This document shows, piece after piece, positions 1 to 5,728 of a stretch of 6,635 nucleotides of DNA; the stretch's first letter is position 1, and every line of letters begins with the position of its first letter. A program made the translations under genes and the position numbers. The notes under the pieces are model-generated. The model made no database searches, was not told the DNA's origin, and was given only the letters and a program-made list of their open reading frames with translations. The DNA comes from Planctomycetaceae bacterium (lineage in GTDB: Bacteria; Planctomycetota; Planctomycetia; Planctomycetales; Planctomycetaceae): NCBI GenBank assembly GCA_029259875.1, contig JAJDEK010000110.1, positions 1 through 6,635 on the forward strand. Direction: 5' to 3'.

Positions 1-262
1 TACGAACATCAAGAATGATCTTGTCATTCAAGTTCATTCCTGTAGGTAAGTCCAACCCCGCATCCATCGAAGCCAATCGTCCCGCCTGTGCTAATGACGC
101 GTCCATAATCGTTGTGGTATGTACGGCGCGACGGACGGCAACCATGCCAAGAAGTAACGCCATAAAAACTGGCGCGATCACAGCAAATTCCATAGCTGCC
201 ACTCCTCGGCGGCTTAGAAATATTCTTTTTGAGTTAGTTCGTTTGTCTTGAATTACACGCAT
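1..262 (-). CDS. TadE-like pseudopilin, C-terminus beyond left edge
   Basis: Partial gene; the first 87 residues are visible and the reading frame is open at position 1. After a short basic N-terminus the protein has Arg-Arg-Gly-Val at residues 18-21 and a Glu at 25, followed by a hydrophobic stretch of about 22 residues (FAVIAPVFMALLLGMVAV). This is the class III prepilin layout of TadE/TadF proteins: cleavage after a Gly, Glu at +5, and one N-terminal membrane helix containing the APVF core. Such pseudopilins are minor components of the Tad (tight adherence) pilus and sit in the inner membrane until processed. The ATG at 262 is preceded by AGGAG at 270-274 with a 7-nt spacer. It lies 72 nt downstream of another TadE-like gene on the same strand, so the two are probably co-transcribed. 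TadE and TadF/TadG cannot be told apart without the C-terminus. Confidence 0.8.
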   Translation of the reverse strand, partial: MRVIQDKRTNSKRIFLSRRGVAAMEFAVIAPVFMALLLGMVAVRRAVHTTTIMDASLAQAGRLASMDAGLDLPTGMNLNDKIILDVR

Positions 263-334
263 GAGTTTACTCCTGCAAACAGTGGCTTACCAAAACGGTA
301 AATTTATTTCCTGCGAACAAATTGTTGCAGTGAC

Positions 335-862
335 TTATTCGTGACGCCTTACAGTGTGTCCGGACAACATCATGCTCTCTTCGCGACTCGCTGCCGCTGC
401 GGCTTCTACCGGGTCAACAAAAAAGGAACTTAATAAACGGACATCTTTATAAGGAACTTCTACACGAACGATAAATAACTGCGCTTTTTCTGCATCTGCT
501 AAGTTCATATCGGGGAGGGCAGAAAAATCAATCTGTGAAACATCTACGCCTTCCGTATCAAACTGGCCGGCATTTTTGACCATGATCGTGGCCAGATTCG
601 AATCGAAAACCGTGTCGAGTATCGATTTGACTTTGGTCTCCACCTGGGCTGTCGTGACACCTTCAAGACGACCTAATTTCGCGCCCTCTTGTGTTGCTTC
701 CTGAATCATGTTTGAGACCACGTAGGCATAGCCAAATTCAAAAATGCCATACACAAATGCCAGGAAGACGGGAGCCACAAACGCCAATTCAACTAAAGTT
801 GCGCCAGAGCGTTTTTCACCAGATTTTTGATTCAATGCCTGTCGGCGATGCCGCGTAAACAT
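335..862 (-). CDS. TadE-like pseudopilin (Tad pilus assembly)
   Basis: A 175-residue protein with a basic N-terminus, then Ser-Gly-Ala-Thr-Leu-Val-Glu (Gly20, Glu25) leading into a hydrophobic helix at about 22-46 (ATLVELAFVAPVFLAFVYGI). The Gly/Glu+5 prepilin-like site, the VELAFVAPVF core and the following 'EFGYAYVVSNMIQEATQEGAKLGR' type of segment are typical of the TadE family, as is the length. The remainder, about residues 60-160, would lie outside the membrane after processing. TadE-like proteins are processed by a prepilin peptidase and are needed for Tad pilus assembly and adhesion. The ATG at 862 has AGAGGA at 868-873 with a 5-nt spacer. It is the first gene of a minus-strand unit continuing into the second TadE-like gene. 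The Ala-rich stretch near residues 153-158 is a minor oddity. Family assignment is firm; the specific Tad subunit is not resolved. Confidence 0.88.
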   Translation of the reverse strand: MFTRHRRQALNQKSGEKRSGATLVELAFVAPVFLAFVYGIFEFGYAYVVSNMIQEATQEGAKLGRLEGVTTAQVETKVKSILDTVFDSNLATIMVKNAGQFDTEGVDVSQIDFSALPDMNLADAEKAQLFIVRVEVPYKDVRLLSSFFVDPVEAAAAASREESMMLSGHTVRRHE

Positions 863-1272
863 TTCAGTCCTCTTGAAAATATTAGTATTGATCCAATTTT
901 AGTTAGTTTCATATTCTGCAAACCAGCAGATAGCCGGGAGAGTTCATTCAAGAGGGGAGGGTTTTATCCACTAAAACAATAGCTCAGAAATGTCTGCAAG
1001 GAGGTTTATTTCTGTAAAAAAAACGCATCTTCGTTATGTGGTAATAACGATACAGGATGCAAAATAAAACGCTTTATCTGCAGCGAGTATGTTGCAAAAA
1101 AGCCACATCAAATGGATGAATACCAAAAAATTGTTAAATTCTTGCATCTAAGGGAGGGTTATGGATCTACTTCAATTGAAATCCATGCTGCATTAGCGAT
1201 ACACTGTCCGCTGGCGTGCCAATTGGTTTCTCAAAAAAATAAAAACAAAATATGTTTTGGCAGAAATAAATT
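863..1272. other. Non-coding divergent intergenic region, about 410 bp
   Basis: This lies between the start of the TadE-like unit (minus) and the start of the small plus-strand gene at 1273. It is AT-rich and I see no credible gene in it. It contains a 6-bp inverted repeat GTTTTA/TAAAAC at 961-977 with a 5-nt loop, a perfect AAGGAGGT at 998-1005 with no good start codon after it, a run of eight A at 1016-1023, and a two-part hairpin at 1025-1060. An 11-codon ATG frame at 1161-1196 follows GGGAGGG at only about 2-3 nt spacing and is probably chance. I found no convincing -35/-10 pair for either flanking gene. Confidence 0.6.
1016..1060 (-). terminator. Terminator-like hairpin with T-tract on minus strand
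   Basis: TCGTTAT (1031-1037) pairs perfectly with ATAACGA (1044-1050) around a 6-nt loop. Outside an asymmetric internal loop, GCATC (1025-1029) pairs with GATGC (1056-1060). Read on the minus strand, the 3' arm is followed by G and then eight T (complement of the A-run at 1023-1016), the form of a Rho-independent terminator. The plus-strand reading has no T-tract. The nearest gene transcribed in that direction is folK, which stops about 490 nt earlier, so this could end a long folBK 3' UTR or act in a leader of the TadE-like unit. The inner stem is AT-rich, so strength is uncertain. Confidence 0.45.
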
Positions 1273-1554
1273 ATGGGTAAAAAGGCATCTTCAACTATCA
1301 AAGCAGGCTCAAATATTCAGGTAAAAGAAGGGGTCTATGTACCGGAATTTCCAGAAATTTGTTGCGAAGGCTGGACAGGAATGGTGGTAGAAGTGCGCGG
1401 CAAGAAAGTATCAGAGCGGACTTATATCCTCGAATGGGATGACGAAACAGAGACGAAAATGCCCGCCGCCTACAAATCTCAATGTGAAGATCAAGGGCTC
1501 TTCTTTAAGATGGCTTGCCTCCCCGGTGATGCATTGATTCTGTGTGATACCTAA
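1273..1554 (+). CDS. Small conserved-looking protein of unknown function, possible SH3-like barrel
   Basis: A 93-residue protein I cannot name. A short basic N-terminus (MGKKASSTIK) is followed by 'AGSNIQVKEGV', then 'PEFPEICCEGWTGMVVEV' (24-41), a strand-like 'TYILEWDDET' (50-59), and 'CEDQGLFFKMACLPGDAL' (71-88). Alternating short hydrophobic strands, a central Gly-Trp-x-Gly turn and an acidic Trp-Asp-Asp segment suggest a small all-beta, SH3/KOW-like fold. I recall similar short bacterial proteins with 'dFPdi..GGW.G.v.ev' and a late Cys...Gly-Leu, but that is memory and not a search. There is no signal peptide or membrane segment. It has four Cys (30, 31, 71, 82) plus Cys91 near the end, without a clear metal-binding spacing. 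The start is fixed by an in-frame TAA at 1267-1269, so ATG 1273 is the first possible; no strong ribosome binding site precedes it. The stop overlaps the folK stop by 4 bp on the opposite strand. Confidence 0.68.
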   Translation: MGKKASSTIKAGSNIQVKEGVYVPEFPEICCEGWTGMVVEVRGKKVSERTYILEWDDETETKMPAAYKSQCEDQGLFFKMACLPGDALILCDT

Positions 1555-2054
1555 AGTTGCACATCACTACGGCGTATTAACTGATTCCCATCAACAGATG
1601 TTAATTCGATAGCAATCTGTTCCAGGTTCTTTTTCACGCCCGGCACGCAATATTGGGGATCAAGCTCAGCTAAGGGGACAGCTAAAAATACTCGATCGAG
1701 TATTTCCGGATCGGGAATAACTCGCTGCTCTATTTGTAATTGCTCATCATTAAATAGAACCAAATCGATGTCGATGGTTCTTGGACCATTCTTATTATCA
1801 GGATCGCGAACCCGGTCGAGTTGACCTTCGATCTCAGCTATTACATCCAAGCGTAACGCTGATGCTTTTAATGCCGTTTCCATCAGCACTGCAGCATTCA
1901 AAAAATCAGCTTGATTATGGTCACCAACAGGTCTGCTTTGCCAAACGGATGATCTTCGCAGAATCACGCCATATTCACCCAATAAGCTAACTGCTTTGGG
2001 AAGATAATATTCCGGACGAATATTACTTCCTAATGCCAGAAATACCTGATTCAT
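1551..2054 (-). CDS. folK: 2-amino-4-hydroxy-6-hydroxymethyldihydropteridine diphosphokinase (HPPK)
   Basis: A cytosolic enzyme transferring pyrophosphate from ATP to 6-hydroxymethyl-7,8-dihydropterin, the step before dihydropteroate synthase in folate synthesis. The 167-residue product begins 'NQVFLALGSNIRPE', the usual HPPK N-terminus, and carries the full signature KNGPRTIDIDLV at about 88-99. Arg92, Asp95 and Asp97 coincide in number with the catalytic Arg and two Mg-binding Asp of E. coli HPPK, and the preceding 'LDRVRDP' supplies the loop arginines. 'RVFLAVPLAELDP' at 121-133 is the typical C-terminal segment. The frame is open upstream to an ATG at 2162, but that would overlap folB by over 100 bp with a non-HPPK extension. 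ATG 2054 has GGAG at 2061-2064 with a 6-nt spacer and gives the family length. It starts 1 nt after the folB stop (TGA-C-ATG), so translational coupling is likely. Confidence 0.96.
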   Translation of the reverse strand: MNQVFLALGSNIRPEYYLPKAVSLLGEYGVILRRSSVWQSRPVGDHNQADFLNAAVLMETALKASALRLDVIAEIEGQLDRVRDPDNKNGPRTIDIDLVLFNDEQLQIEQRVIPDPEILDRVFLAVPLAELDPQYCVPGVKKNLEQIAIELTSVDGNQLIRRSDVQL

Positions 2055-2055
2055 G

Positions 2056-2427
2056 TCAGACTCCGGAAAAATCCGCACGGGTTCTCTCAACCGTGACTCC
2101 GACTGAGCGTGCAAATCGGAGTGCGCCTGGCTTTTCAATCGTGACGATTGAAAGTTGTACACGTTCGTCTTTTAAGCAGATTTTCGCAACTTCATGAGCC
2201 ATTTTTTCTACTAATTGAAACTGCGAGTTTTCTACTAAATCGATAATCTCTTTTGTAATGGTGCGATAGTTGACTGCATCGCAAATGTCATCTGATCTAC
2301 CGGCACTTTTCAAATCCACTTGCATTGTCAAATTGATCAGCACGTCTTGTTTTTTGTCTCTTTCTTCATCATTAATGCCAATAATAGCTCGTAATAATAA
2401 ATCCGAAATGTTGATTTGATCAGGCAT
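2056..2427 (-). CDS. folB: Dihydroneopterin aldolase
   Basis: Converts 7,8-dihydroneopterin to 6-hydroxymethyl-7,8-dihydropterin and glycolaldehyde, feeding the adjacent FolK; many members also epimerise to dihydromonapterin. The 123-residue product has the whole family pattern: 'ISDLLLRAIIGINDEERDKKQDV' (7-29), 'AVNYRTITKEI' (51-61), 'LVEKMAHEVA' (72-81) and 'IEKPGALRFARSVGVTVER' (97-115). Glu22, Tyr54 and Lys99 correspond to the active-site Glu22, Tyr54 and Lys100 of the S. aureus enzyme. Length is normal for this small homo-octameric enzyme. The ATG at 2427 has no obvious Shine-Dalgarno sequence, which may mean leaderless or weakly initiated translation. It is the first gene of the two-gene folB-folK unit and faces the pyruvyl transferase-family gene divergently across about 180 bp. 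Confidence 0.95.
   Translation of the reverse strand: MPDQINISDLLLRAIIGINDEERDKKQDVLINLTMQVDLKSAGRSDDICDAVNYRTITKEIIDLVENSQFQLVEKMAHEVAKICLKDERVQLSIVTIEKPGALRFARSVGVTVERTRADFSGV
2061..2064 (-). promoter_or_regulatory. Shine-Dalgarno site deciding the folK start
   Basis: GGAG on the minus strand, 6 nt before the ATG at 2054 and inside the last codons of folB. It selects the 167-residue HPPK over the longer reading frame beginning at 2162. Confidence 0.75.
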
Positions 2428-2494
2428 ATTAATAATCGAGTATGAGCTATAGAGCGAATTGAGTGCACATTACCGTTATGATAGTAAAGTCCAA

Positions 2495-2500
2495 TATAAT
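2495..2500 (+). promoter_or_regulatory. Possible -10 box for the pyruvyl transferase-family gene
   Basis: A perfect TATAAT on the plus strand, about 107 nt before the start codon at 2608. The best -35 candidate (TTACCG at 2470-2475, 19-nt spacer) is poor, so this rests almost entirely on the hexamer. The same AT-rich stretch could serve folB on the other strand. Confidence 0.28.
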
Positions 2501-2607
2501 GTTAGACCAACGGATTGCACCGGAAAGGGCGCTATTCTAAAAATAGAAATAACTGATTTATTAACAAACATGCCCTGAACTCAGAATAGACAGAAAAATC
2601 AATTCAA

Positions 2608-3948
2608 ATGAAGAATCAACAACAGAATATCTCTCGTCGGAAGTGGTTAAAACAATCTATAAATCAATCACTAGGTCTGGCAGGGGGCTTATATAGTGGG
2701 TTACTTCCACAACTGGATGCTTTCTCTCAATTGACAACGAAACCTAATCGAACTCCGACGCTTTTATTACGCTCGGGGTGGCAAACTGTTAATATTGGAG
2801 ATATTGGTCATACTCCCGGAATTTTGAAATTACTCGAATTATACGCTCCCGAGTTTGAGATCATTCTGTGGCCCAATAGTGTTGATCGGGGTGTAGAGCC
2901 AATGTTAAAAAAACGGTTTCCCCACCTGAAAATTGTGAAAGGACGACTTCAGAGGAATGGAAAACTGAATTCAGAGCCTCTAGAACAAGCATTTCAAGAG
3001 GCTGACTTTTTTCTACATGGCTCCGGGCCTAGTGTTGTTTCACGAAGAGAACTGGCTTTTTGGAAAAAAACGACAGGAAAGCCTTATGGAATCTATGGAG
3101 TCACGGTTTCTGATATAAATGAAGAGTTACATAGCCTTTTGTCCGAAGCCGCCTTTATCTTCACGCGCGAAACACATTCTCTCAAAAATCTAGCTGATGC
3201 AAAAGTGACTGCATCACATCAGGATTTTGCCCCAGATGCCACTTTTGCCATTGATTTGACTGATGATCTCAAAACAATAGCGTTTCAGCGGAAAAACCAG
3301 CTAGAGAAAGGTAATTATCTCTGTGCTGTTCCCCGACTCAGATTCACGCCTTATCACAAAATTCACAAATCAATACGTTGGTCAAAAGAAAAAATCCGTG
3401 AAGTAGAAGCCGTTAACCAAAAATACCAGGAAATCGATCATGCAAAACTGCGGGCAGCAATTCAAGAATGGGTACGTACAACAGGTCAAAAAGTAGTGGT
3501 CTGCCCTGAAATGACCTATCAAACCGAAATTATTCGTCCGCTCGTGATCGATCCACTTCCCCCAGATGTCAAACCAATGGTTGTTGCTCACGATAATTAT
3601 TGGCTACCAGATGAAGCCGGTTCACTCTATCGTGATGCCGCCGTAGTTGTGAGTATGGAATGCCATTCTCCCATCATCGCGTGTGCGCATGGAACTCCCG
3701 GGTTTTACGTCAGACAGCCTACAGACACGATTAAGGGGCAAATGTGGTACGATATTGGGCTGAAAGATTGGACTTTTGAAATTGATGAAGTGAATCAACA
3801 GCAAATCGCGAAGAGGGTTATTGATGTATATCATAACTACGAGCAGTCACTCGCACATCTCAAATCAGTGATGCAATCAATTCAGCAACGCCAGAAACGT
3901 ACCATGGAAGTCGTGAAAAACGCTATACTCAAGACCCAATCTTCCTGA
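2608..3948 (+). CDS. Polysaccharide pyruvyl transferase-family protein with Tat signal
   Basis: A 446-residue protein. Residues 9-15 are Ser-Arg-Arg-Lys-Trp-Leu-Lys, a good twin-arginine consensus, followed by a moderately hydrophobic stretch (about 17-35) and a plausible Ala-x-Ser cleavage site near 38-40, so export by Tat is predicted. The body follows the pyruvyl transferase family in order: 'NIGDIGHTPGILKLLE' (62-77), 'ADFFLHGSGPSVVS' (132-145), 'GKPYGIYGVTV' (157-167), 'IFTRETHSLKNL' (184-195), 'FAPDATFAI' (207-215), and 'AAVVVSMECHSPIIACAHGTPGFYV' (344-368) with the conserved His353. Known relatives move pyruvate from phosphoenolpyruvate to sugars of exopolysaccharide or cell-wall polymers in the cytoplasm, so an exported member is odd; it may use another donor or have another function. 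Start ATG 2608 lacks a strong ribosome binding site. It stands alone, divergent from folB and convergent with the pteridine reductase-like gene. Confidence 0.85.
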   Translation: MKNQQQNISRRKWLKQSINQSLGLAGGLYSGLLPQLDAFSQLTTKPNRTPTLLLRSGWQTVNIGDIGHTPGILKLLELYAPEFEIILWPNSVDRGVEPMLKKRFPHLKIVKGRLQRNGKLNSEPLEQAFQEADFFLHGSGPSVVSRRELAFWKKTTGKPYGIYGVTVSDINEELHSLLSEAAFIFTRETHSLKNLADAKVTASHQDFAPDATFAIDLTDDLKTIAFQRKNQLEKGNYLCAVPRLRFTPYHKIHKSIRWSKEKIREVEAVNQKYQEIDHAKLRAAIQEWVRTTGQKVVVCPEMTYQTEIIRPLVIDPLPPDVKPMVVAHDNYWLPDEAGSLYRDAAVVVSMECHSPIIACAHGTPGFYVRQPTDTIKGQMWYDIGLKDWTFEIDEVNQQQIAKRVIDVYHNYEQSLAHLKSVMQSIQQRQKRTMEVVKNAILKTQSS

Positions 3949-3951
3949 TTA

Positions 3952-3978
3952 ATGAAAGAACAAAATTCTTTGTTTCAT
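3952..3978. terminator. Weak hairpin between two convergent genes
   Basis: ATGAAA plus CAAA (3952-3957, 3961-3964) can pair with TTTG plus TTTCAT (3969-3978) around a 4-nt ATTC loop, with GAA bulged on the left arm. It spans the 26-nt gap between the plus-strand stop (3948) and the minus-strand stop (3975). Its position suggests a shared bidirectional terminator, but it is almost entirely A/T and has no clear U-tract, so it is weak at best. Confidence 0.28.
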
Positions 3979-4706
3979 AATTGTTCTCCACCTGTAACGG
4001 TCAGCACTTCACCCGTCACAAAGTCAGATTGAAGCAGGTAGAGCAGAGCTTGGCATACATCATGGGGACTTCCTGCGCGTTGCAGTGGAATTTGCTCTGC
4101 TCGTTTTTCGAGATAAGATGCATCTTGATCTGGTGGCGGAAGGATTGCACCAGGGGCAATCGCATTCACTTGGATTTCGGGAGCCAACTCAAGCGCCAGG
4201 CATTCTGTTAAAGTCACCAATCCAGCCTTAGAAATCCGGTATGGCAAATGACCGATACCAGCTCTTCGAGCTCTCCAGTCAACCAAATTGACAATATGAC
4301 CTCTTTGTTCTGGCTTAATCGATTTTGCGAACTGCTGGCACAAAAAATAGGGAGCCTTCAAATTGATATCCAAATGAGAATCCCAATCATCCTCTGAAGA
4401 AGCCATTAAGGACTTGTTTTCAAAAACCGAAGCACTATTAATCAAAATATCGACCTTACCAAACTCGGTAATGACTGCGTCGATGACCTCACTAGCTGCT
4501 TTTTGAGAATCTGAAAGATCTGCTGAAACCGCAACTGCTTTGCGCCCTAGTCGTTGGATATCCTTGCATGTTTGCTCTGCTTCCTGTTTAGAAGAACGAT
4601 AATGGATGCAGATATCAACGCCTGATTCTGCCAAAGTTAAAGCCATAGTACGCCCTATACGTACTGCGGCGCCGGTAATGACGGCCACTTTTCCTTTCAA
4701 ATCCAA
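3975..4706 (-). CDS. Pteridine reductase-like (FolM/PTR1-type) short-chain dehydrogenase
   Basis: A 243-residue Rossmann-fold SDR. Instead of the classical TGxxxGxG it has Thr-Gly-Ala-Ala-Val-Arg-Ile-Gly at 11-18, with Arg16 as in FolM and trypanosomatid PTR1. 'HYRSS' at 35-39 fits NADPH binding in that family. 'NSASVF' at 90-95 keeps the substrate-pocket Ser and Phe of PTR1. The usual catalytic Ser is replaced by Asp143 ('IVNLVD'), followed at +13 by Tyr156 and at +17 by Lys160, the same Asp-Tyr-Lys spacing as PTR1. It probably uses NADPH to reduce dihydropterin (FolM-like dihydromonapterin reductase) and perhaps dihydrofolate. There is no in-frame ATG near the beginning; TTG 4706 follows GGAG at 4714-4717 with a 7-nt spacer. 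An earlier TTG at 4736 lies almost in the upstream terminator T-tract. folB and folK lie about 1.5 kb away on the same strand, behind a convergent gene. Confidence 0.85.
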   Translation of the reverse strand: MDLKGKVAVITGAAVRIGRTMALTLAESGVDICIHYRSSKQEAEQTCKDIQRLGRKAVAVSADLSDSQKAASEVIDAVITEFGKVDILINSASVFENKSLMASSEDDWDSHLDINLKAPYFLCQQFAKSIKPEQRGHIVNLVDWRARRAGIGHLPYRISKAGLVTLTECLALELAPEIQVNAIAPGAILPPPDQDASYLEKRAEQIPLQRAGSPHDVCQALLYLLQSDFVTGEVLTVTGGEQL

Positions 4707-4713
4707 CTTACAA

Positions 4714-4717
4714 CTCC
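4714..4717 (-). promoter_or_regulatory. Shine-Dalgarno site selecting a TTG start
   Basis: GGAG, in the context TTGGAG on the minus strand, 7 nt upstream of the TTG at 4706. It gives the SDR the usual short lead-in (MDLKGKVAVITG) and argues against the TTG at 4736, which would add ten atypical residues. Confidence 0.65.
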
Positions 4718-4738
4718 AAAAATAGGGAACCAGCAAAC

Positions 4739-4766
4739 AAAAAACCCCGGCTAATAAACCGGGGTT
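4739..4766 (-). terminator. Strong Rho-independent terminator after the CheX-REC gene
   Basis: AACCCCGG (4743-4750) and CCGGGGTT (4759-4766) form a perfect 8-bp GC-rich stem with an 8-nt loop. On the minus strand the stem runs into six T (4744-4739), then G and three more T. It begins about 33 nt after the stop codon at 4799. The downstream reductase starts only about 33 nt beyond the T-tract, leaving little room for a separate promoter. Confidence 0.9.
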
Positions 4767-4798
4767 ATGAAAAGGATCTTAATACAAAAATAGGTATT

Positions 4799-5728
4799 TC
4801 AGTTGACAGACGCTACTTCTTCTTTCACACCCGGCGGTCTTCCGAATGCACGTTCTATTTTGCCAACTAAGATCTGTTTTGTGAAGTCTGATTTGAGAAT
4901 GTAGTCAGTGGCGCCATGGTTAAATGACTGAATGATGGCGGTTGTTGAACGATTTGCTGTCATTACCAGGACTTCAACATCACCAGTAAATGGTGATTGT
5001 TTGATGTGTTTAACAGATTCAGCATGATTTCCATCAGACGAATCAATATCGAGTAGAATCAGGTCAGGAGTATTCAGTGCTGCTTCCATAAAAGCTTCTT
5101 CAACCGACGCTGCGCATTCTACGATGTAACGTTCGTGTAATAACCCTTCAAACAGAGCACGATCCATCTCATCAGACTCGATAATCAGGACGCGTTTTTT
5201 GTCAGCTTGCTCTTCATCATAATCAACAATCTCGCCAAGTTGCCCAACAAATCCAAAATGGACGACGATGGGACCAATCCCAGTATTAAAAATACCACAC
5301 TGCGAACCAGCTTCGGGAGGATATAAGGTATTTATGGACTCTGATTCAATTGCTGTCGGGTGACCTAAGAGGAATCCCATGTGATCGACCGCTTTTTTAG
5401 CTTGACCTGCGATCATGTTTGACAATTCACAGACAAAGTCGGTCAAAACATGGTCATCTTCAGCCAAAGATTCATCAATGAGTAAAGAAACTGCCTTTGA
5501 AACTAGTTCACGGGGAACATTAATGACAACAATGCCTTTCCCCGGACCATTCACTTCAATGGCTGAACTGTTATCATAGCGGGGCGCTTCATGTACTGGG
5601 ACAATTTTCACTAATTCGGCAGTGGTGCCCACAAAATATTTAAATACATCAATTACAGAGTTAATCACCGGATCGGAAAACCGTTTGGTCAATGTCTCTG
5701 TCGTATGCGTAGCTGGAATTAAAGACAT
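4799..5728 (-). CDS. CheX-like phosphatase domain fused to a receiver domain
   Basis: A 309-residue cytosolic protein with two domains. Residues about 15-165 resemble CheX/CheC: 'INSVIDVFKYFVG' near 22-34 and 'DFVCELSNMIAGQAKKAV' at 97-114, where Asp97-x3-Glu101-x2-Asn104 fits the CheX/CheC/FliY phosphatase motif used to remove phosphate from CheY-type receivers. Residues about 178-296 are a receiver: the strand 'RVLIIES' (179-185), phospho-acceptor Asp227 in 'PDLILLDIDSSDG', Thr257 in 'VLVMTA' and Lys279 in 'DYILKS'. The first acidic position is Glu184, the second (CheY Asp13) is Ser185, with Asp186 next, and the Pro usual after the conserved Lys is Ser280, so metal binding may be altered. 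There is no output or DNA-binding domain. It is likely a stand-alone signalling protein, perhaps with cis dephosphorylation. ATG 5728 lacks a clear ribosome binding site. Confidence 0.87.
   Translation of the reverse strand: MSLIPATHTTETLTKRFSDPVINSVIDVFKYFVGTTAELVKIVPVHEAPRYDNSSAIEVNGPGKGIVVINVPRELVSKAVSLLIDESLAEDDHVLTDFVCELSNMIAGQAKKAVDHMGFLLGHPTAIESESINTLYPPEAGSQCGIFNTGIGPIVVHFGFVGQLGEIVDYDEEQADKKRVLIIESDEMDRALFEGLLHERYIVECAASVEEAFMEAALNTPDLILLDIDSSDGNHAESVKHIKQSPFTGDVEVLVMTANRSTTAIIQSFNHGATDYILKSDFTKQILVGKIERAFGRPPGVKEEVASVN

Noticed and set aside
15..251. 78-codon plus-strand frame antisense to the first TadE-like gene
   Set aside because: It is a shadow of the TadE-like coding frame, which has the prepilin motif and a good ribosome binding site.
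863..1015. Sigma-54 or sigma-70 promoter for the TadE-like unit
   Set aside because: I looked for GG-N10-GC and for -35/-10 pairs on the minus strand and found only partial matches with wrong spacing.
1161..1196. 11-codon frame (MDLLQLKSMLH) after GGGAGGG, a possible leader peptide
   Set aside because: The spacing between the purine-rich motif and ATG is only about 2-3 nt, and nothing in the peptide suggests an attenuation mechanism.
1112..1324. 70-codon plus-strand frame beginning MDEYQKIVKF
   Set aside because: It overlaps the start of the better-supported gene at 1273 in another frame, has no recognisable motif, and its composition looks like translated AT-rich non-coding DNA.
2055..2162. 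36-residue N-terminal extension of FolK from an upstream ATG at 2162
   Set aside because: It overlaps folB almost entirely, is not part of the HPPK family, and an ideal ribosome binding site precedes the internal ATG at 2054.
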